Shown: positions 8,940 through 16,924 of the stretch, piece after piece
Layout of the letters: the number at the start of each line of letters is the position of its first letter
Numbering within the stretch: position 1 is the first letter of the stretch
From: Candidatus Enterococcus myersii
Lineage (GTDB): Bacteria > Bacillota > Bacilli > Lactobacillales > Enterococcaceae
Assembly (NCBI RefSeq): GCF_017316025.1
Contig: NZ_JAFLVT010000020.1
Location: 1 to 64,000 of the forward strand
Reading direction: 5' to 3'
DNA length: 64,000 nucleotides
The notes under the pieces: model-generated
Database searches by the model: none
What the model saw: only the letters and a program-made list of their open reading frames with translations
What the model was told of the DNA's origin: nothing
Position numbers and translations under genes: made by a program

Positions 8940-10064
8940 TTACTTTGTACCAGTTGCATTAATATAACCTATCCAAGTTCCGCCTGGAGTGTAGATAGAA
9001 TAATACAAAGAGCCGTTAAAATGTCGATACATGGTTTTGGCAATATAAGTTTTATTTAGACGATTTTTTGTGCTACTTTTAATTTTCCAGTTGAAGTTTG
9101 AATATATATTGTAATTTTTACTAATAATTCTTACTTTTTTATTCGTAGAAATGTAAGAACCTTGTTGTCCTTTGCCTTTATAAGTTCCTTGGGAGTTAAT
9201 ATAACCTACCCATTTGTTTTTATTGTTTACAATAGAATAATACGTATTGCCATTGAAATGGGTATATTTTCCTGTAACTTTGTAAGTGTGGTATTTTAAT
9301 GAAGTATATTTACTAGCTACGGTCCACTTATTAAAATTTTTGTAACTGTTATAGTTTTTCATAACAGTTATATATCTATTTTCTGGTTGCCAAGTGCCTT
9401 GAGCACCAGCAGCAATTTTGGTAGCTCTGCTATCGATGTAGCCCATAAAATTGTTTGTGTTATCTATAATAACATAATAAGTAGCCCCGTTAAAGTGATT
9501 GTAACTAGAGGTTACCTTATATGTTTTATTAACGAGTTTTGCGCCGATGTTTTTTTGAGGCCATTGACTGCTAGGATAGTAATGAGTGTTGAAAACATTA
9601 TCAGGATCCCATCCAAGAGTACGATATGAGGGCCAAGCTTTATTTACAGTAATATATCTATTTTCGTTAAAATAGTTTCCTTCCTGACCATTGGCTATAG
9701 AGATAGCATTTACATTAATGTATCCGATGAATTTTTTTTGGTTATTTTCAAGTCGAAAATAACTTTCTCCATTTTTTTTATCAATTTTTTCTGTTATCTT
9801 TAAAGTTATATTTAAAAATTTTCCTGATTTTCCGATCTGTTTTTTAAAACTAGTGTCTTGCCATAGGCTAGAATCTTTAGTTACATTCCCATAGCTTTCC
9901 AGGCTTTGCTTTGTTTCCAGATTTTGGCTTACAGCAGTTGTCTCTGAACTGCTAGGGTAATTTGATTGGTCAGTATGTATCATTGCATCTGCTTTGATTT
10001 CGCCCCATGTGCCCCAAATACCTAACATTGATAAGATAATAAAATTAACAACATTCTTTTTCAT
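8940..10064 (-). CDS. Exported protein made of GW/SH3-like repeats
   Basis: Start codon ATG at 10064 with AAAAGGAGC upstream. Residues 1-27 form a signal peptide ending near KADA. After a short Ser/Thr-rich linker the whole mature protein consists of about four repeats, each carrying a HFNGxTYYxI-like strand and a WxGYINxxxT-like end (for example KWVGYINSQGT and TWIGYINATGT). These match the modules of the lysozyme at 40-2010, but no hydrolase domain is present. It probably binds the cell wall or teichoic acids non-covalently. Possible roles are adhesin, wall-structuring protein or competitor of the lysozyme; none can be chosen here. It is alone on its strand, with an extended -10 (TGCTAGAAT) upstream. 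Confidence 0.82.
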   Translation of the reverse strand: MKKNVVNFIILSMLGIWGTWGEIKADAMIHTDQSNYPSSSETTAVSQNLETKQSLESYGNVTKDSSLWQDTSFKKQIGKSGKFLNITLKITEKIDKKNGESYFRLENNQKKFIGYINVNAISIANGQEGNYFNENRYITVNKAWPSYRTLGWDPDNVFNTHYYPSSQWPQKNIGAKLVNKTYKVTSSYNHFNGATYYVIIDNTNNFMGYIDSRATKIAAGAQGTWQPENRYITVMKNYNSYKNFNKWTVASKYTSLKYHTYKVTGKYTHFNGNTYYSIVNNKNKWVGYINSQGTYKGKGQQGSYISTNKKVRIISKNYNIYSNFNWKIKSSTKNRLNKTYIAKTMYRHFNGSLYYSIYTPGGTWIGYINATGTK

Positions 10065-10214
10065 TATTATTGCTCCTTTTTTTTGAATTCGTTTTCAATA
10101 ATTCTAGCACTATTAAAAAGTAAATGCGAGAGCATTAAACTGCACAATAATAGTACATGTTGACTATATTAATCTTTATATAAAAAAGGATGAGTATAAT
10201 TCATAGGTTCATAT

Positions 10215-11159
10215 TTAGTAACCTTTTGTAAGATCAACTTGATTTTGGCTGACAGCTTGCGTTTTAACAAAGGAGTCAAGATTTTTCAAAAAGATCCTCA
10301 TGAATTTTTGCTGGAAATGTGGTACCATGCCAGCAATATGGGGGGTAATCAAAATGTTATCTAGCTCCCATAGGGGACTATTAGAAGCAAGTGGCTCTTC
10401 TTCAAAGACATCTAATGCGGCATAGGCAATTGTTTGTTCTTGTAGGGCTTTAACTAGGGCAGGTGTATCCACGCTGGCACCTCTTCCGACGTTAATAAAA
10501 GTAGCCGTTTTACGGAGTAGATTAAAAAATTCTGTGTCATACAGATGATACGTTTCAGCGGTGAGGGGAAGAATGTTGACAATGAAATCAAATTGTTGAG
10601 CTATTGTTTTTAGTTCTGAAATTGCATGTGTATTCGTGAAATTTTGGGCACTGTGGCCAGAAGTATTAATTCCGGTGGGATGATTACCAAGTATATTCAA
10701 AGTTCCAGCGAGTTCTTGGCCAATTTGACCAGTACCAACAATCAAAATTTTTTGTTCTTCTAATTTGCCATAAAAAATAGTTTGTTGCCATTTTTTATGA
10801 CGTTGGCCAACAGCTGCTTCATTAAAGCCTCTAAGGCGCATCAAAATTGTCGTTAAAACGTGTTCACTAATCGCTTCTTTGTGAATACCTTTTGCATTCG
10901 TCAACAAAATATTTTGCTTTTTAAAATCTTGAAGTGGAAGATAATCAACTCCCGCGGAAATACTTTGTACCCACTTTAAGTTGGAATTAGGTGCTAGTAA
11001 TTTATCCCATTTTTTTTGCCAACCGATGGTAATTTCCACTTGTTGCCAAGCTTCAGTTGTAGCGATTTCGGTAATAAAATCATATTCTGGCGCAATTTTT
11101 TTTATTTCATTAATCAATTCTGGTTTAAAAGGGCGACTGGATAAGATATATTTCGTCAT
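10215..11159 (-). CDS. D-isomer-specific 2-hydroxyacid dehydrogenase
   Basis: NAD(P)-dependent oxidoreductase that interconverts 2-keto and D-2-hydroxy acids. The ATG at 11159 (314 residues) is preferred because GGAGGAAG lies just upstream; the longer frame starting at 11186 adds nine unlikely residues. The nucleotide-binding motif is ILIVGTGQIGQELA (about 131-144). Catalytic features are the Arg in NVGRGASVDT, the Glu in DVFEEEPL and His in ITPHIAG. SAGVDYLP is the usual substrate-loop segment. It resembles the phosphoglycerate dehydrogenase-like subgroup with unknown substrate found in many lactic acid bacteria. A nested hairpin separates it from the DUF1189 gene. Confidence 0.88.
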   Translation of the reverse strand: MTKYILSSRPFKPELINEIKKIAPEYDFITEIATTEAWQQVEITIGWQKKWDKLLAPNSNLKWVQSISAGVDYLPLQDFKKQNILLTNAKGIHKEAISEHVLTTILMRLRGFNEAAVGQRHKKWQQTIFYGKLEEQKILIVGTGQIGQELAGTLNILGNHPTGINTSGHSAQNFTNTHAISELKTIAQQFDFIVNILPLTAETYHLYDTEFFNLLRKTATFINVGRGASVDTPALVKALQEQTIAYAALDVFEEEPLASNSPLWELDNILITPHIAGMVPHFQQKFMRIFLKNLDSFVKTQAVSQNQVDLTKGY

Positions 11160-11208
11160 AAAACTTCCTCCTTTATGTACATACATTTATTGTAGCAAAG
11201 GAAATTAA

Positions 11209-11296
11209 AAAAGACGCTTTTCAAGTTTTGTAGGACTCTAAAAGTTAGATTTTTAAGCTAACTTTTAGAGTCACTACATTGAAAGGCGTCTTTTAT
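11209..11296 (-). terminator. Nested double-stem terminator after the DUF1189 gene
   Basis: An inner 15-bp perfect stem (GACTCTAAAAGTTAG 11234-11248 with CTAACTTTTAGAGTC 11258-11272) sits inside an outer stem of about 16 bp (11209-11224 with 11279-11294, one wobble). Read on the minus strand it ends in a T run, so it terminates the DUF1189 transcript; the T-rich right side would also serve the plus strand. Confidence 0.85.
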
Positions 11297-12106
11297 TTAA
11301 TTTGATTTTTGTTCTTCTTGCGGGATTTTTTTAATGACTTGATTAAAGATAAATAAAGTTGCAATCAAAATGAACATGGTAGCATCGAAATTCATTGTCA
11401 CAAAATGGATAATTGCAGTTAAGATCACAGGTAAAGTTGCAGCGAAAACTACAATTTTAAAATTCTCAAAGCTACTTAGTTTTAGCCGTCGCATTTTTGT
11501 TTGCAGTGTTGCACCGAGTGTTGCAAACAATAAGGTGACAAGTAAATTCACAACGCTAGGGTAAAGTGAAACTAAAAAAGCAATCAGATACATCCACCAA
11601 GGAATCTTAGTGTCTTGTAAATAATCTCGGATATGACTACCAGATAAAGAAGCAAGGGATGCTTCAGAATAAGGTATAACTATTTGATTGTCACCAAGTA
11701 GTGCAGAACTTGCGCCGGTACTTGGCATTGCTACAACTAAATCATCTTTTAAAAGACCGATACTAAGAAAGTTTCCTACCATATCTGTTGTAATATCTTT
11801 GGCAGTTCGTTTGCCTTGCGGATCAAAGGTGAAAATAATCGAATCAGTTTGGTAGATAAATCCTTTTTCTTTTGCATCCGCTGGTTGTAACTGGTTCTTT
11901 TCAATTGTAAAATCAGGTAGCTTAGCGGCAATTTTTTGGCCATCATGTTGAATATCGTGAAAAACACTGCTAACCTTATAGGCCAGAGGTAATGTAAGAA
12001 TAGCGCCTAAGATAAAAATATAGCCAATCACTTTACCAAAGGCTAATTTTTTTGCTGCAAGTAACTCCCGAAACTGGAAAAAAGAACTTTTCATTAAGTG
12101 TAACAT
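11297..12106 (-). CDS. DUF1189 family membrane protein
   Basis: Integral membrane protein of 269 residues with one N-terminal helix (about 24-45), a long extracytoplasmic segment (about 46-165) and four C-terminal helices. The layout and length fit the DUF1189 family of Firmicutes. Its function is not established; the external domain suggests sensing or interaction with an envelope component. The start at 12106 has AAAGGAG about 11 nt upstream; an ATG four codons later is an alternative. Probably transcribed alone, from a promoter in the AT-rich stretch 12110-12240. Confidence 0.75.
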   Translation of the reverse strand: MLHLMKSSFFQFRELLAAKKLAFGKVIGYIFILGAILTLPLAYKVSSVFHDIQHDGQKIAAKLPDFTIEKNQLQPADAKEKGFIYQTDSIIFTFDPQGKRTAKDITTDMVGNFLSIGLLKDDLVVAMPSTGASSALLGDNQIVIPYSEASLASLSGSHIRDYLQDTKIPWWMYLIAFLVSLYPSVVNLLVTLLFATLGATLQTKMRRLKLSSFENFKIVVFAATLPVILTAIIHFVTMNFDATMFILIATLFIFNQVIKKIPQEEQKSN

Positions 12107-12261
12107 TCAGAGCAGGACTCCTTTTTATAAGTATTCAATCCATTCTATCGAAGGTCTGGGGCTTTTACAAGGAGAATTGATTAAATATCTTTGAAATTAG
12201 TAGTTTCTATTTTAGTTTTTGTTTATTCTTATATTTAGTAGAAAAATAAAGAGGTACTTAA

Positions 12262-12702
12262 ATGAAATATTATTTGCAATTTAAAACGAAAATGAAGCGA
12301 CGTCATTTATGGGAAGTTTTTATCTATTTATTTTTTGGCGGACTAGCTACTGTTGTAAATTTTGTTATCTATTTTTTTGCGCGTGATGCTTTTAACTTAA
12401 ATTTATTTAATTCTAATTCAATTTCATGGTTAGCTGCTGTACTATTTGCTTTTGTAACAAATAAGTTATGGGTTTTTAAGTCAGAATCAGAAAACTTTTT
12501 TGAATTAATAATCGAGTTTGGTAAGTTCATTTTTTATCGCATTGTATCCTATGGACTTGACATGGGAATGATGTTTCTTTTCGTTGATAGCCTGGAAATC
12601 GCCGATTTTTGGGCAAAACTAATAACGCAAGTTGTAGTTGTCATTGCTAACTATCTTTTTAGCAAATTGTTTATTTTTAAATCAAAAGATAAAGTGGTTT
12701 AA
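12262..12702 (+). CDS. GtrA-like membrane protein (putative flippase)
   Basis: A 146-residue protein with four predicted membrane helices and the GtrA signature at the N terminus (LFGGLATVVNFVIYFFARD-like segment) and AVLFAFVTNKLWVFKSE in the middle. GtrA-type proteins are thought to flip undecaprenyl-phosphate-linked sugars across the membrane for wall-polymer glycosylation. The likely partner is the GT2 enzyme at 7865, now separated by three minus-strand genes. AAAGAGG precedes the ATG. Confidence 0.85.
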   Translation: MKYYLQFKTKMKRRHLWEVFIYLFFGGLATVVNFVIYFFARDAFNLNLFNSNSISWLAAVLFAFVTNKLWVFKSESENFFELIIEFGKFIFYRIVSYGLDMGMMFLFVDSLEIADFWAKLITQVVVVIANYLFSKLFIFKSKDKVV

Positions 12703-12745
12703 ATGTTGCTCAAATTAATTAAATTGAGGCATATTTTTTGAATAA

Positions 12746-12778
12746 TTGACTTTTCTCTGATAGTGTTTACATTGTAAA
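12746..12778 (+). promoter_or_regulatory. sodA promoter with overlapping palindrome
   Basis: TTGACT (12746-12751) and TACATT (12768-12773) are 16 bp apart. The perfect palindrome TTTACA-T-TGTAAA (12766-12778) overlaps the -10, as expected for a repressor operator. It resembles but does not match the CopY/BlaI-type box TACAnnTGTA, having one central base where that box has two. Confidence 0.6.
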
Positions 12779-12801
12779 TAACATTTAGGAGGATTTCGAA
12801 A

Positions 12802-13407
12802 ATGGCTTATACTTTACCAGAATTACCTTACGCATATGACGCATTGGAACCTTATATTGACGTGGAAACAATGCACTTGCATCATGACAAACATCATAAT
12901 ACTTATGTGACAAATTTAAATGCGGCTTTAGAAAAATATCCAGAATTAGCAGAAAAAAGTGTGGAAGAATTGATTGCTTATATGGATGAAATTCCGGCTG
13001 ATATTCGTACCGCTGTTCAAAATAATGGTGGTGGTCATGCTAACCATACTTTCTTTTGGGAAATTATGGCACCAAATGCTGGCGGAGCGCCAACAGGCTC
13101 TTTAAAGGATGCCATTGATGAAACTTTTGGTTCTTTTGAAAACTTTAAAAATGAATTTAAAACAGCCGCTACAGGGCGTTTTGGTTCTGGTTGGGCTTGG
13201 TTAGTAGTAGATAATGGTAAATTGGCGATTATATCAACAGCTAATCAAGACTCTCCTTTAATGGAAGGTAAGACACCAATTATCGGTTTAGATGTATGGG
13301 AACATGCTTATTATTTAAAATATAAAAATGTACGACCAGATTACATTGCAGCTTTCTGGGAAGTTGTAAATTGGGATAAAGCAAACGAACACTTTGAAAA
13401 AGCATAG
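12802..13407 (+). CDS. sodA: Manganese/iron superoxide dismutase
   Basis: Converts superoxide to hydrogen peroxide and oxygen in the cytosol. The 201-residue protein has all four metal ligands at standard places: His27 (LHHDKHH), His82 (HANHTFFW), Asp164 and His168 ([11 protein letters not shown]). [14 protein letters not shown] and the Gly/Gln pattern favour manganese, as in enterococcal SodA. Strong RBS TTTAGGAGG. It has its own promoter and terminator, so it is a single-gene unit. Confidence 0.97.
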   Translation: MAYTLPELPYAYDALEPYIDVETMHLHHDKHHNTYVTNLNAALEKYPELAEKSVEELIAYMDEIPADIRTAVQNNGGGHANHTFFWEIMAPNAGGAPTGSLKDAIDETFGSFENFKNEFKTAATGRFGSGWAWLVVDNGKLAIISTANQDSPLMEGKTPIIGLDVWEHAYYLKYKNVRPDYIAAFWEVVNWDKANEHFEKA

Positions 13408-13417
13408 TAAGTAGTCT

Positions 13418-13453
13418 AAAATGTGATGAAGGGAAACTTTCATCACATTTTTT
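13418..13453 (+). terminator. sodA terminator
   Basis: AAATGTGATGAA (13418-13430 region) pairs with TTCATCACATTT (13439-13450), followed by TTTTATTTT. Confidence 0.9.
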
Positions 13454-13471
13454 TATTTTGGAGGCGTTGAG

Positions 13472-13951
13472 GTGGAGAAAAAGAAGGTTGAAACACAAAA
13501 AGATATCCAGGCTTTGTATCCTGTCGTGGTCGAAATTTGGCAAGAATGGTTTACGCCGATAATTGGCGCAGAACAGGTTGATTTTATGTTGCATAACTAT
13601 CAGTCAGAAAAAAATATTGCGGATGAAATTAAAAACGATGTGCATTATTTTGCCTTAATACGAGAAAATGAAATAATTGGCTACACTGCCTATGAAATAA
13701 AAAAGGAAGTTATTTATATCAGCAAACTTTATATTAAAAAGCAATTTCGTGGGCAAGGCTTAATGCGTCAAGTCTTTGATTGGTATGATAGTATCAGTGA
13801 AAAACTAGGCTTGAAACAGCAATTGCGAGTGAATCGGGATAATGCACAGTCTGTGGCAATTTATAAGCATCGCGGCTTTAATATTGTTGCCACCAAAGAC
13901 GATGAAATTGGTCAAGGCTTTATTATGAATGATTATATTTTGGAAAAATAA
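13472..13951 (+). CDS. GNAT family N-acetyltransferase
   Basis: A 159-residue acetyl-CoA-dependent acetyltransferase. The acetyl-CoA-binding motif A is KLYIKKQFRGQGLMRQVFDW (about residues 89-108; the RGQG turn is diagnostic), and the C-terminal part ends with AIYKHRGFNIVA. The GTG start lies 8 nt after TTGGAGG. Substrate unknown. It follows the sodA terminator and precedes the cold-shock promoter, so it may depend on read-through or a weak promoter of its own. Confidence 0.86.
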   Translation: MEKKKVETQKDIQALYPVVVEIWQEWFTPIIGAEQVDFMLHNYQSEKNIADEIKNDVHYFALIRENEIIGYTAYEIKKEVIYISKLYIKKQFRGQGLMRQVFDWYDSISEKLGLKQQLRVNRDNAQSVAIYKHRGFNIVATKDDEIGQGFIMNDYILEK

Positions 13952-13954
13952 AGT

Positions 13955-13983
13955 TTGCTACCGCTTTCAAATTTCGTTATAAT
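13955..13983 (+). promoter_or_regulatory. Promoter of the cold-shock gene
   Basis: TTGCTA (13955-13960), a 17-bp spacer and a perfect TATAAT (13978-13983). The start codon is 50 nt further on, giving a 5' UTR of about 40 nt. Confidence 0.75.
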
Positions 13984-14032
13984 TAAGTGACGGAATATCC
14001 GTTAATTATAATTTTTGGAGGCTACACGAAAC

Positions 14033-14233
14033 ATGGAACAAGGAAAAGTGAAATGGTTTAACAACGAAAAAGGGTTTGGCTTTATTACAACTGAAGGTGG
14101 CGATGATGTATTCGTACACTTTTCAGCAATTCAAGGGGATGGCTTTAAAGCATTAGAAGAAGGCCAAGATGTTGAATTTACCATCGTTGAAGGCGCTCGC
14201 GGCCCACAAGCAGCGGAAGTAACTAAATTATAA
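14033..14233 (+). CDS. Cold-shock protein (CspA family)
   Basis: A 66-residue OB-fold RNA chaperone. The RNP1 motif [11 protein letters not shown] and the RNP2 motif VFVHFSAI are intact, and the protein ends in the usual QAAEVTKL. The ATG at 14033 follows TTGGAGG; an in-frame upstream extension of six codons lacks support. It has its own promoter and terminator. Which enterococcal csp paralogue it is cannot be told. Confidence 0.96.
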   Translation: MEQGKVKWFNNEKGFGFITTEGGDDVFVHFSAIQGDGFKALEEGQDVEFTIVEGARGPQAAEVTKL

Positions 14234-14243
14234 TTTAGTTTTT

Positions 14244-14270
14244 AACCGGATTTTGATCCGGTTTTTTTAT
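14244..14270 (+). terminator. Terminator of the cold-shock gene
   Basis: AACCGGAT pairs with ATCCGGTT around a TTTG loop, followed by seven T. Confidence 0.93.
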
Positions 14271-14333
14271 TTGGTTGCCTTTTTAAAGCTTTTTTGCTAT
14301 CTTCGTTATAAGAAAAAGAAACGAGGGAAAGAC

Positions 14334-14732
14334 ATGAAACGTGTTATTACTTATGGAACTTTTGACTTATTACATTATGGGCATATTAATTTATTGCGCC
14401 GTGCGAAAGAGCAAGGGGACTATTTAGTAGTTGCTTTGTCAACAGACGAATTTAATTGGGATGAAAAGCAAAAAAAATGTTATTTCAGTTATGAAAAACG
14501 CAAACAATTACTAGAAGCAATTCGTTATGTGGACTTGGTTATCCCAGAAGAAGGTTGGGATCAAAAATCAAGTGATATCGAACTTTATCACATTGATAAA
14601 TTTGTGATGGGAGACGATTGGGCTGGTAAATTTGATTTTCTACAAGAAGAAACAGATGCAGAAGTTATTTACTTACCACGTACGCCAGAAGTTTCTACGA
14701 CACAGATAAAAAATGATTTAAAACTAAAATAA
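14334..14732 (+). CDS. tagD: Glycerol-3-phosphate cytidylyltransferase
   Basis: Makes CDP-glycerol from CTP and sn-glycerol 3-phosphate, the donor for poly(glycerol phosphate) teichoic acid. The 132-residue protein begins MKRVITYGTFDLLHYGH; His14 and His17 form the HxGH nucleotidyltransferase motif, and RTPEVSTTQIK corresponds to the second CTP motif. The start at 14334 has GAGGGAAAG upstream. A terminator separates it from tagH, but the order tagD-tagH-tagG shows a common pathway. Confidence 0.95.
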   Translation: MKRVITYGTFDLLHYGHINLLRRAKEQGDYLVVALSTDEFNWDEKQKKCYFSYEKRKQLLEAIRYVDLVIPEEGWDQKSSDIELYHIDKFVMGDDWAGKFDFLQEETDAEVIYLPRTPEVSTTQIKNDLKLK

Positions 14733-14734
14733 AC

Positions 14735-14765
14735 AAAAAAGTCGAGATTTTTCTCGACTTTTTCA
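14735..14765 (+). terminator. tagD terminator
   Basis: AAAAAAGTCGAGA pairs with TCTCGACTTTTT around a TTTT loop; T-rich tail. Confidence 0.93.
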
Positions 14766-14869
14766 TATTTTTGTTCTATTTTATTAGAGGCAGTTTTGCC
14801 CAACAACTAAAATATGGTATGATGTAGCGTGAACTATTTCAAGTCAATATCTGGTAAAGGATGAAGATT

Positions 14870-15916
14870 TTGGAAAATAATATTAAAGTAAGAAGCACTC
14901 TTGTCACCAAAGAGTACGATTTGTACAAAAAGAAATCCGATAAAGTAAAAGCGTTGTTCAAATTTTATCACCGAAATGTCCCACGCTTTTGGGCACTAAA
15001 AGGCGTCAGTTTTGAAGTGAAAGCCGGCGAGTCAGTAGGGATAATCGGGATAAATGGTTCGGGTAAGTCAACTTTATCCAATATCATTAGTGGAATTATT
15101 CCACCAACATCAGGCACGATGGAGGTAAATGGTGATACTTCTATTATTGCTATTGGCGCCGGTTTAAAGCCACAATTAACGGGTATTGAAAATATTCGCT
15201 TAAAAGCATTAATGACCGGTCTGACTAATAAGGAAATCGATGCGAGAATGGGAGAAATTGTTGCTTTTGCCGACTTAGGTGATTTTGTAAATCAACCGGT
15301 AAAAAGTTATTCTAGTGGGATGAAATCCCGGCTAGGTTTTGCGATTGCCGTTCATAATGACCCTGATATTCTTATTATTGATGAGGCTTTATCAGTGGGT
15401 GATGAAACTTTTTATCAAAAATGTGTCGATAAAATTATGGAATTTAAAGAACAAGGCAAGACTATCTTCTTTGTCAGCCACTCACTTCCTCAAGTGGAAA
15501 AACTCTGTGATAAGACAATTTGGATGCATTACGGTGATATGCGCGCGATAGGACCAACAGATGAAGTAATGGCGGATTATCGGGAATTTATTAATTGGTT
15601 TAAGAAACTATCGAAAAAAGAACAAAAGGCATATCAAGACAAGTGCAAAGAAGAACAAAAATCGTTTAATCTGGATAAACTTGCAGATAATGCTAAAAGT
15701 GATCAACATTTGGCTGCCCAGCACTTGTCAGAAGTTCAGGTCAATAAGAATTTAAAACGAACGCCATTAGGTGATAAAATGACTGGAATAACGAAAGCTA
15801 TTCTAATTGGTGCAATTACCGTAACCACTTTTTTTTCATTAGTATCTTTTAGTGGCCGTTCATTGACCCATGCTATTAAGCATCCCGTTGATACGATTGT
15901 ACAAGTTTTTAAATAA
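14870..15916 (+). CDS. tagH: Teichoic acid export ABC transporter ATPase TagH/TarH
   Basis: Powers export of lipid-linked wall teichoic acid. Walker A is GINGSGKST, the signature is [10 protein letters not shown] and Walker B is [13 protein letters not shown]. After the ATPase (about residues 1-245) a charged linker and a membrane helix (about 308-330) form a C-terminal extension, as in other TagH proteins. The TTG at 14870 is favoured because AAAGGATG lies 6 nt before it; the ATG at 14861 is also possible but has no spaced ribosome site. The permease gene follows 42 nt later, so gene order is H-G, opposite to the usual tagG-tagH. Confidence 0.93.
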   Translation: MENNIKVRSTLVTKEYDLYKKKSDKVKALFKFYHRNVPRFWALKGVSFEVKAGESVGIIGINGSGKSTLSNIISGIIPPTSGTMEVNGDTSIIAIGAGLKPQLTGIENIRLKALMTGLTNKEIDARMGEIVAFADLGDFVNQPVKSYSSGMKSRLGFAIAVHNDPDILIIDEALSVGDETFYQKCVDKIMEFKEQGKTIFFVSHSLPQVEKLCDKTIWMHYGDMRAIGPTDEVMADYREFINWFKKLSKKEQKAYQDKCKEEQKSFNLDKLADNAKSDQHLAAQHLSEVQVNKNLKRTPLGDKMTGITKAILIGAITVTTFFSLVSFSGRSLTHAIKHPVDTIVQVFK

Positions 15917-15958
15917 GGATGGCTAATTTTAGTCGTTGTCATGTAAAGGAAGATTTTA

Positions 15959-16768
15959 GTGAAAGAAATTTGGTTGATAATTAAAGAACAATTTCAACAT
16001 CTGGGCATGATTTTTCGGATGTCTCGCTATGAAGATAAAGCCACTTATCAAAGCCATTATTTGGGTCTTGCTTGGCAGATTTTAAATCCTGCGATTCAAG
16101 TGGGAATTTATTATTTGGTATTTGGGATTGGTATGAATGGGAATCGTAAAATTGACGGAGTTTCATTTTTTGTCTGGATGATTATGGGGATTACAGCGTG
16201 GTTTTATACGAATACTTCAATTTTAGGAGCGTCTAATTCCATTCATCGCCAAGTAGGCATGGTTGCCAAAATGAAATTTCCGGTGAGTGTATTACCTACA
16301 ATCAATATTATTAGTAATCTATCCTCCTATTTTCCAATGCTTGCGATTGTAATCGGTGCGCTTTTGTTATCTGGCGTTGCGCCGACCATTTACTGGCTTC
16401 AGTATATATACTATTTTATTTGTATGGTAGTATTCTTATTTGCCTTTGGTATTTTGAACTCAACAATTACGGTGTTAATTCGAGACTACCACATTTTTTT
16501 ACAATCCGTTTTAAGATTGTTGTTTTATGTTTCTGGTACTATTTGGGATATTAATAATCGTAATTTACCAGTCTGGTTAGTTAAAATTTTGAAATTAAAT
16601 CCGATTTATTATATTAACGATGGTATTCGGGATTCTTTCTTAAGTCGCGCTTGGTTTTGGGAAAAAGCAAATTATACGCTGATTTTTTGGGGAATAATTT
16701 TAATTTTATTAATTCTTGGTAGTCATCTGCATATGAAATTCAGAGCACGTTTTGTCGATTATATTTAG
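15959..16768 (+). CDS. tagG: Teichoic acid export ABC transporter permease TagG/TarG
   Basis: ABC-2 type membrane component that moves the lipid-linked teichoic acid across the membrane with TagH. It has 269 residues and about six membrane helices. Family markers include the N-terminal amphipathic segment, YKATYQSHYLGLAWQILNP-like residues, and the late LNPIYYINDGIRDSFL block. The GTG start follows AAAGGAAG. The downstream hairpin ends the tagHG unit. Confidence 0.94.
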   Translation: MKEIWLIIKEQFQHLGMIFRMSRYEDKATYQSHYLGLAWQILNPAIQVGIYYLVFGIGMNGNRKIDGVSFFVWMIMGITAWFYTNTSILGASNSIHRQVGMVAKMKFPVSVLPTINIISNLSSYFPMLAIVIGALLLSGVAPTIYWLQYIYYFICMVVFLFAFGILNSTITVLIRDYHIFLQSVLRLLFYVSGTIWDINNRNLPVWLVKILKLNPIYYINDGIRDSFLSRAWFWEKANYTLIFWGIILILLILGSHLHMKFRARFVDYI

Positions 16769-16769
16769 T

Positions 16770-16802
16770 AAAAGAAGCGATCTTTTTTGGTCGCTTCTTT
16801 TC
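16770..16802 (+). terminator. tagG terminator
   Basis: AAAAGAAGCGA (16770-16780) pairs with TCGCTTCTTTT (16791-16801). Confidence 0.9.
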
Positions 16803-16924
16803 ATTTATGTTGCAAAAATATTAAGTTTGAGTAATAAACGTAAACTTAGATTGCCGAAATAAAAGAAGTGTGGCAAAATTTATACGATATTCAACAAATG
16901 AAAAAGTTAACTAAGAGGTGTCCA

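Noticed and set aside
1-10064. Prophage remnant around the GH25 gene
   Set aside because: No holin, integrase, structural gene or attachment repeat is seen; neighbours are housekeeping genes.
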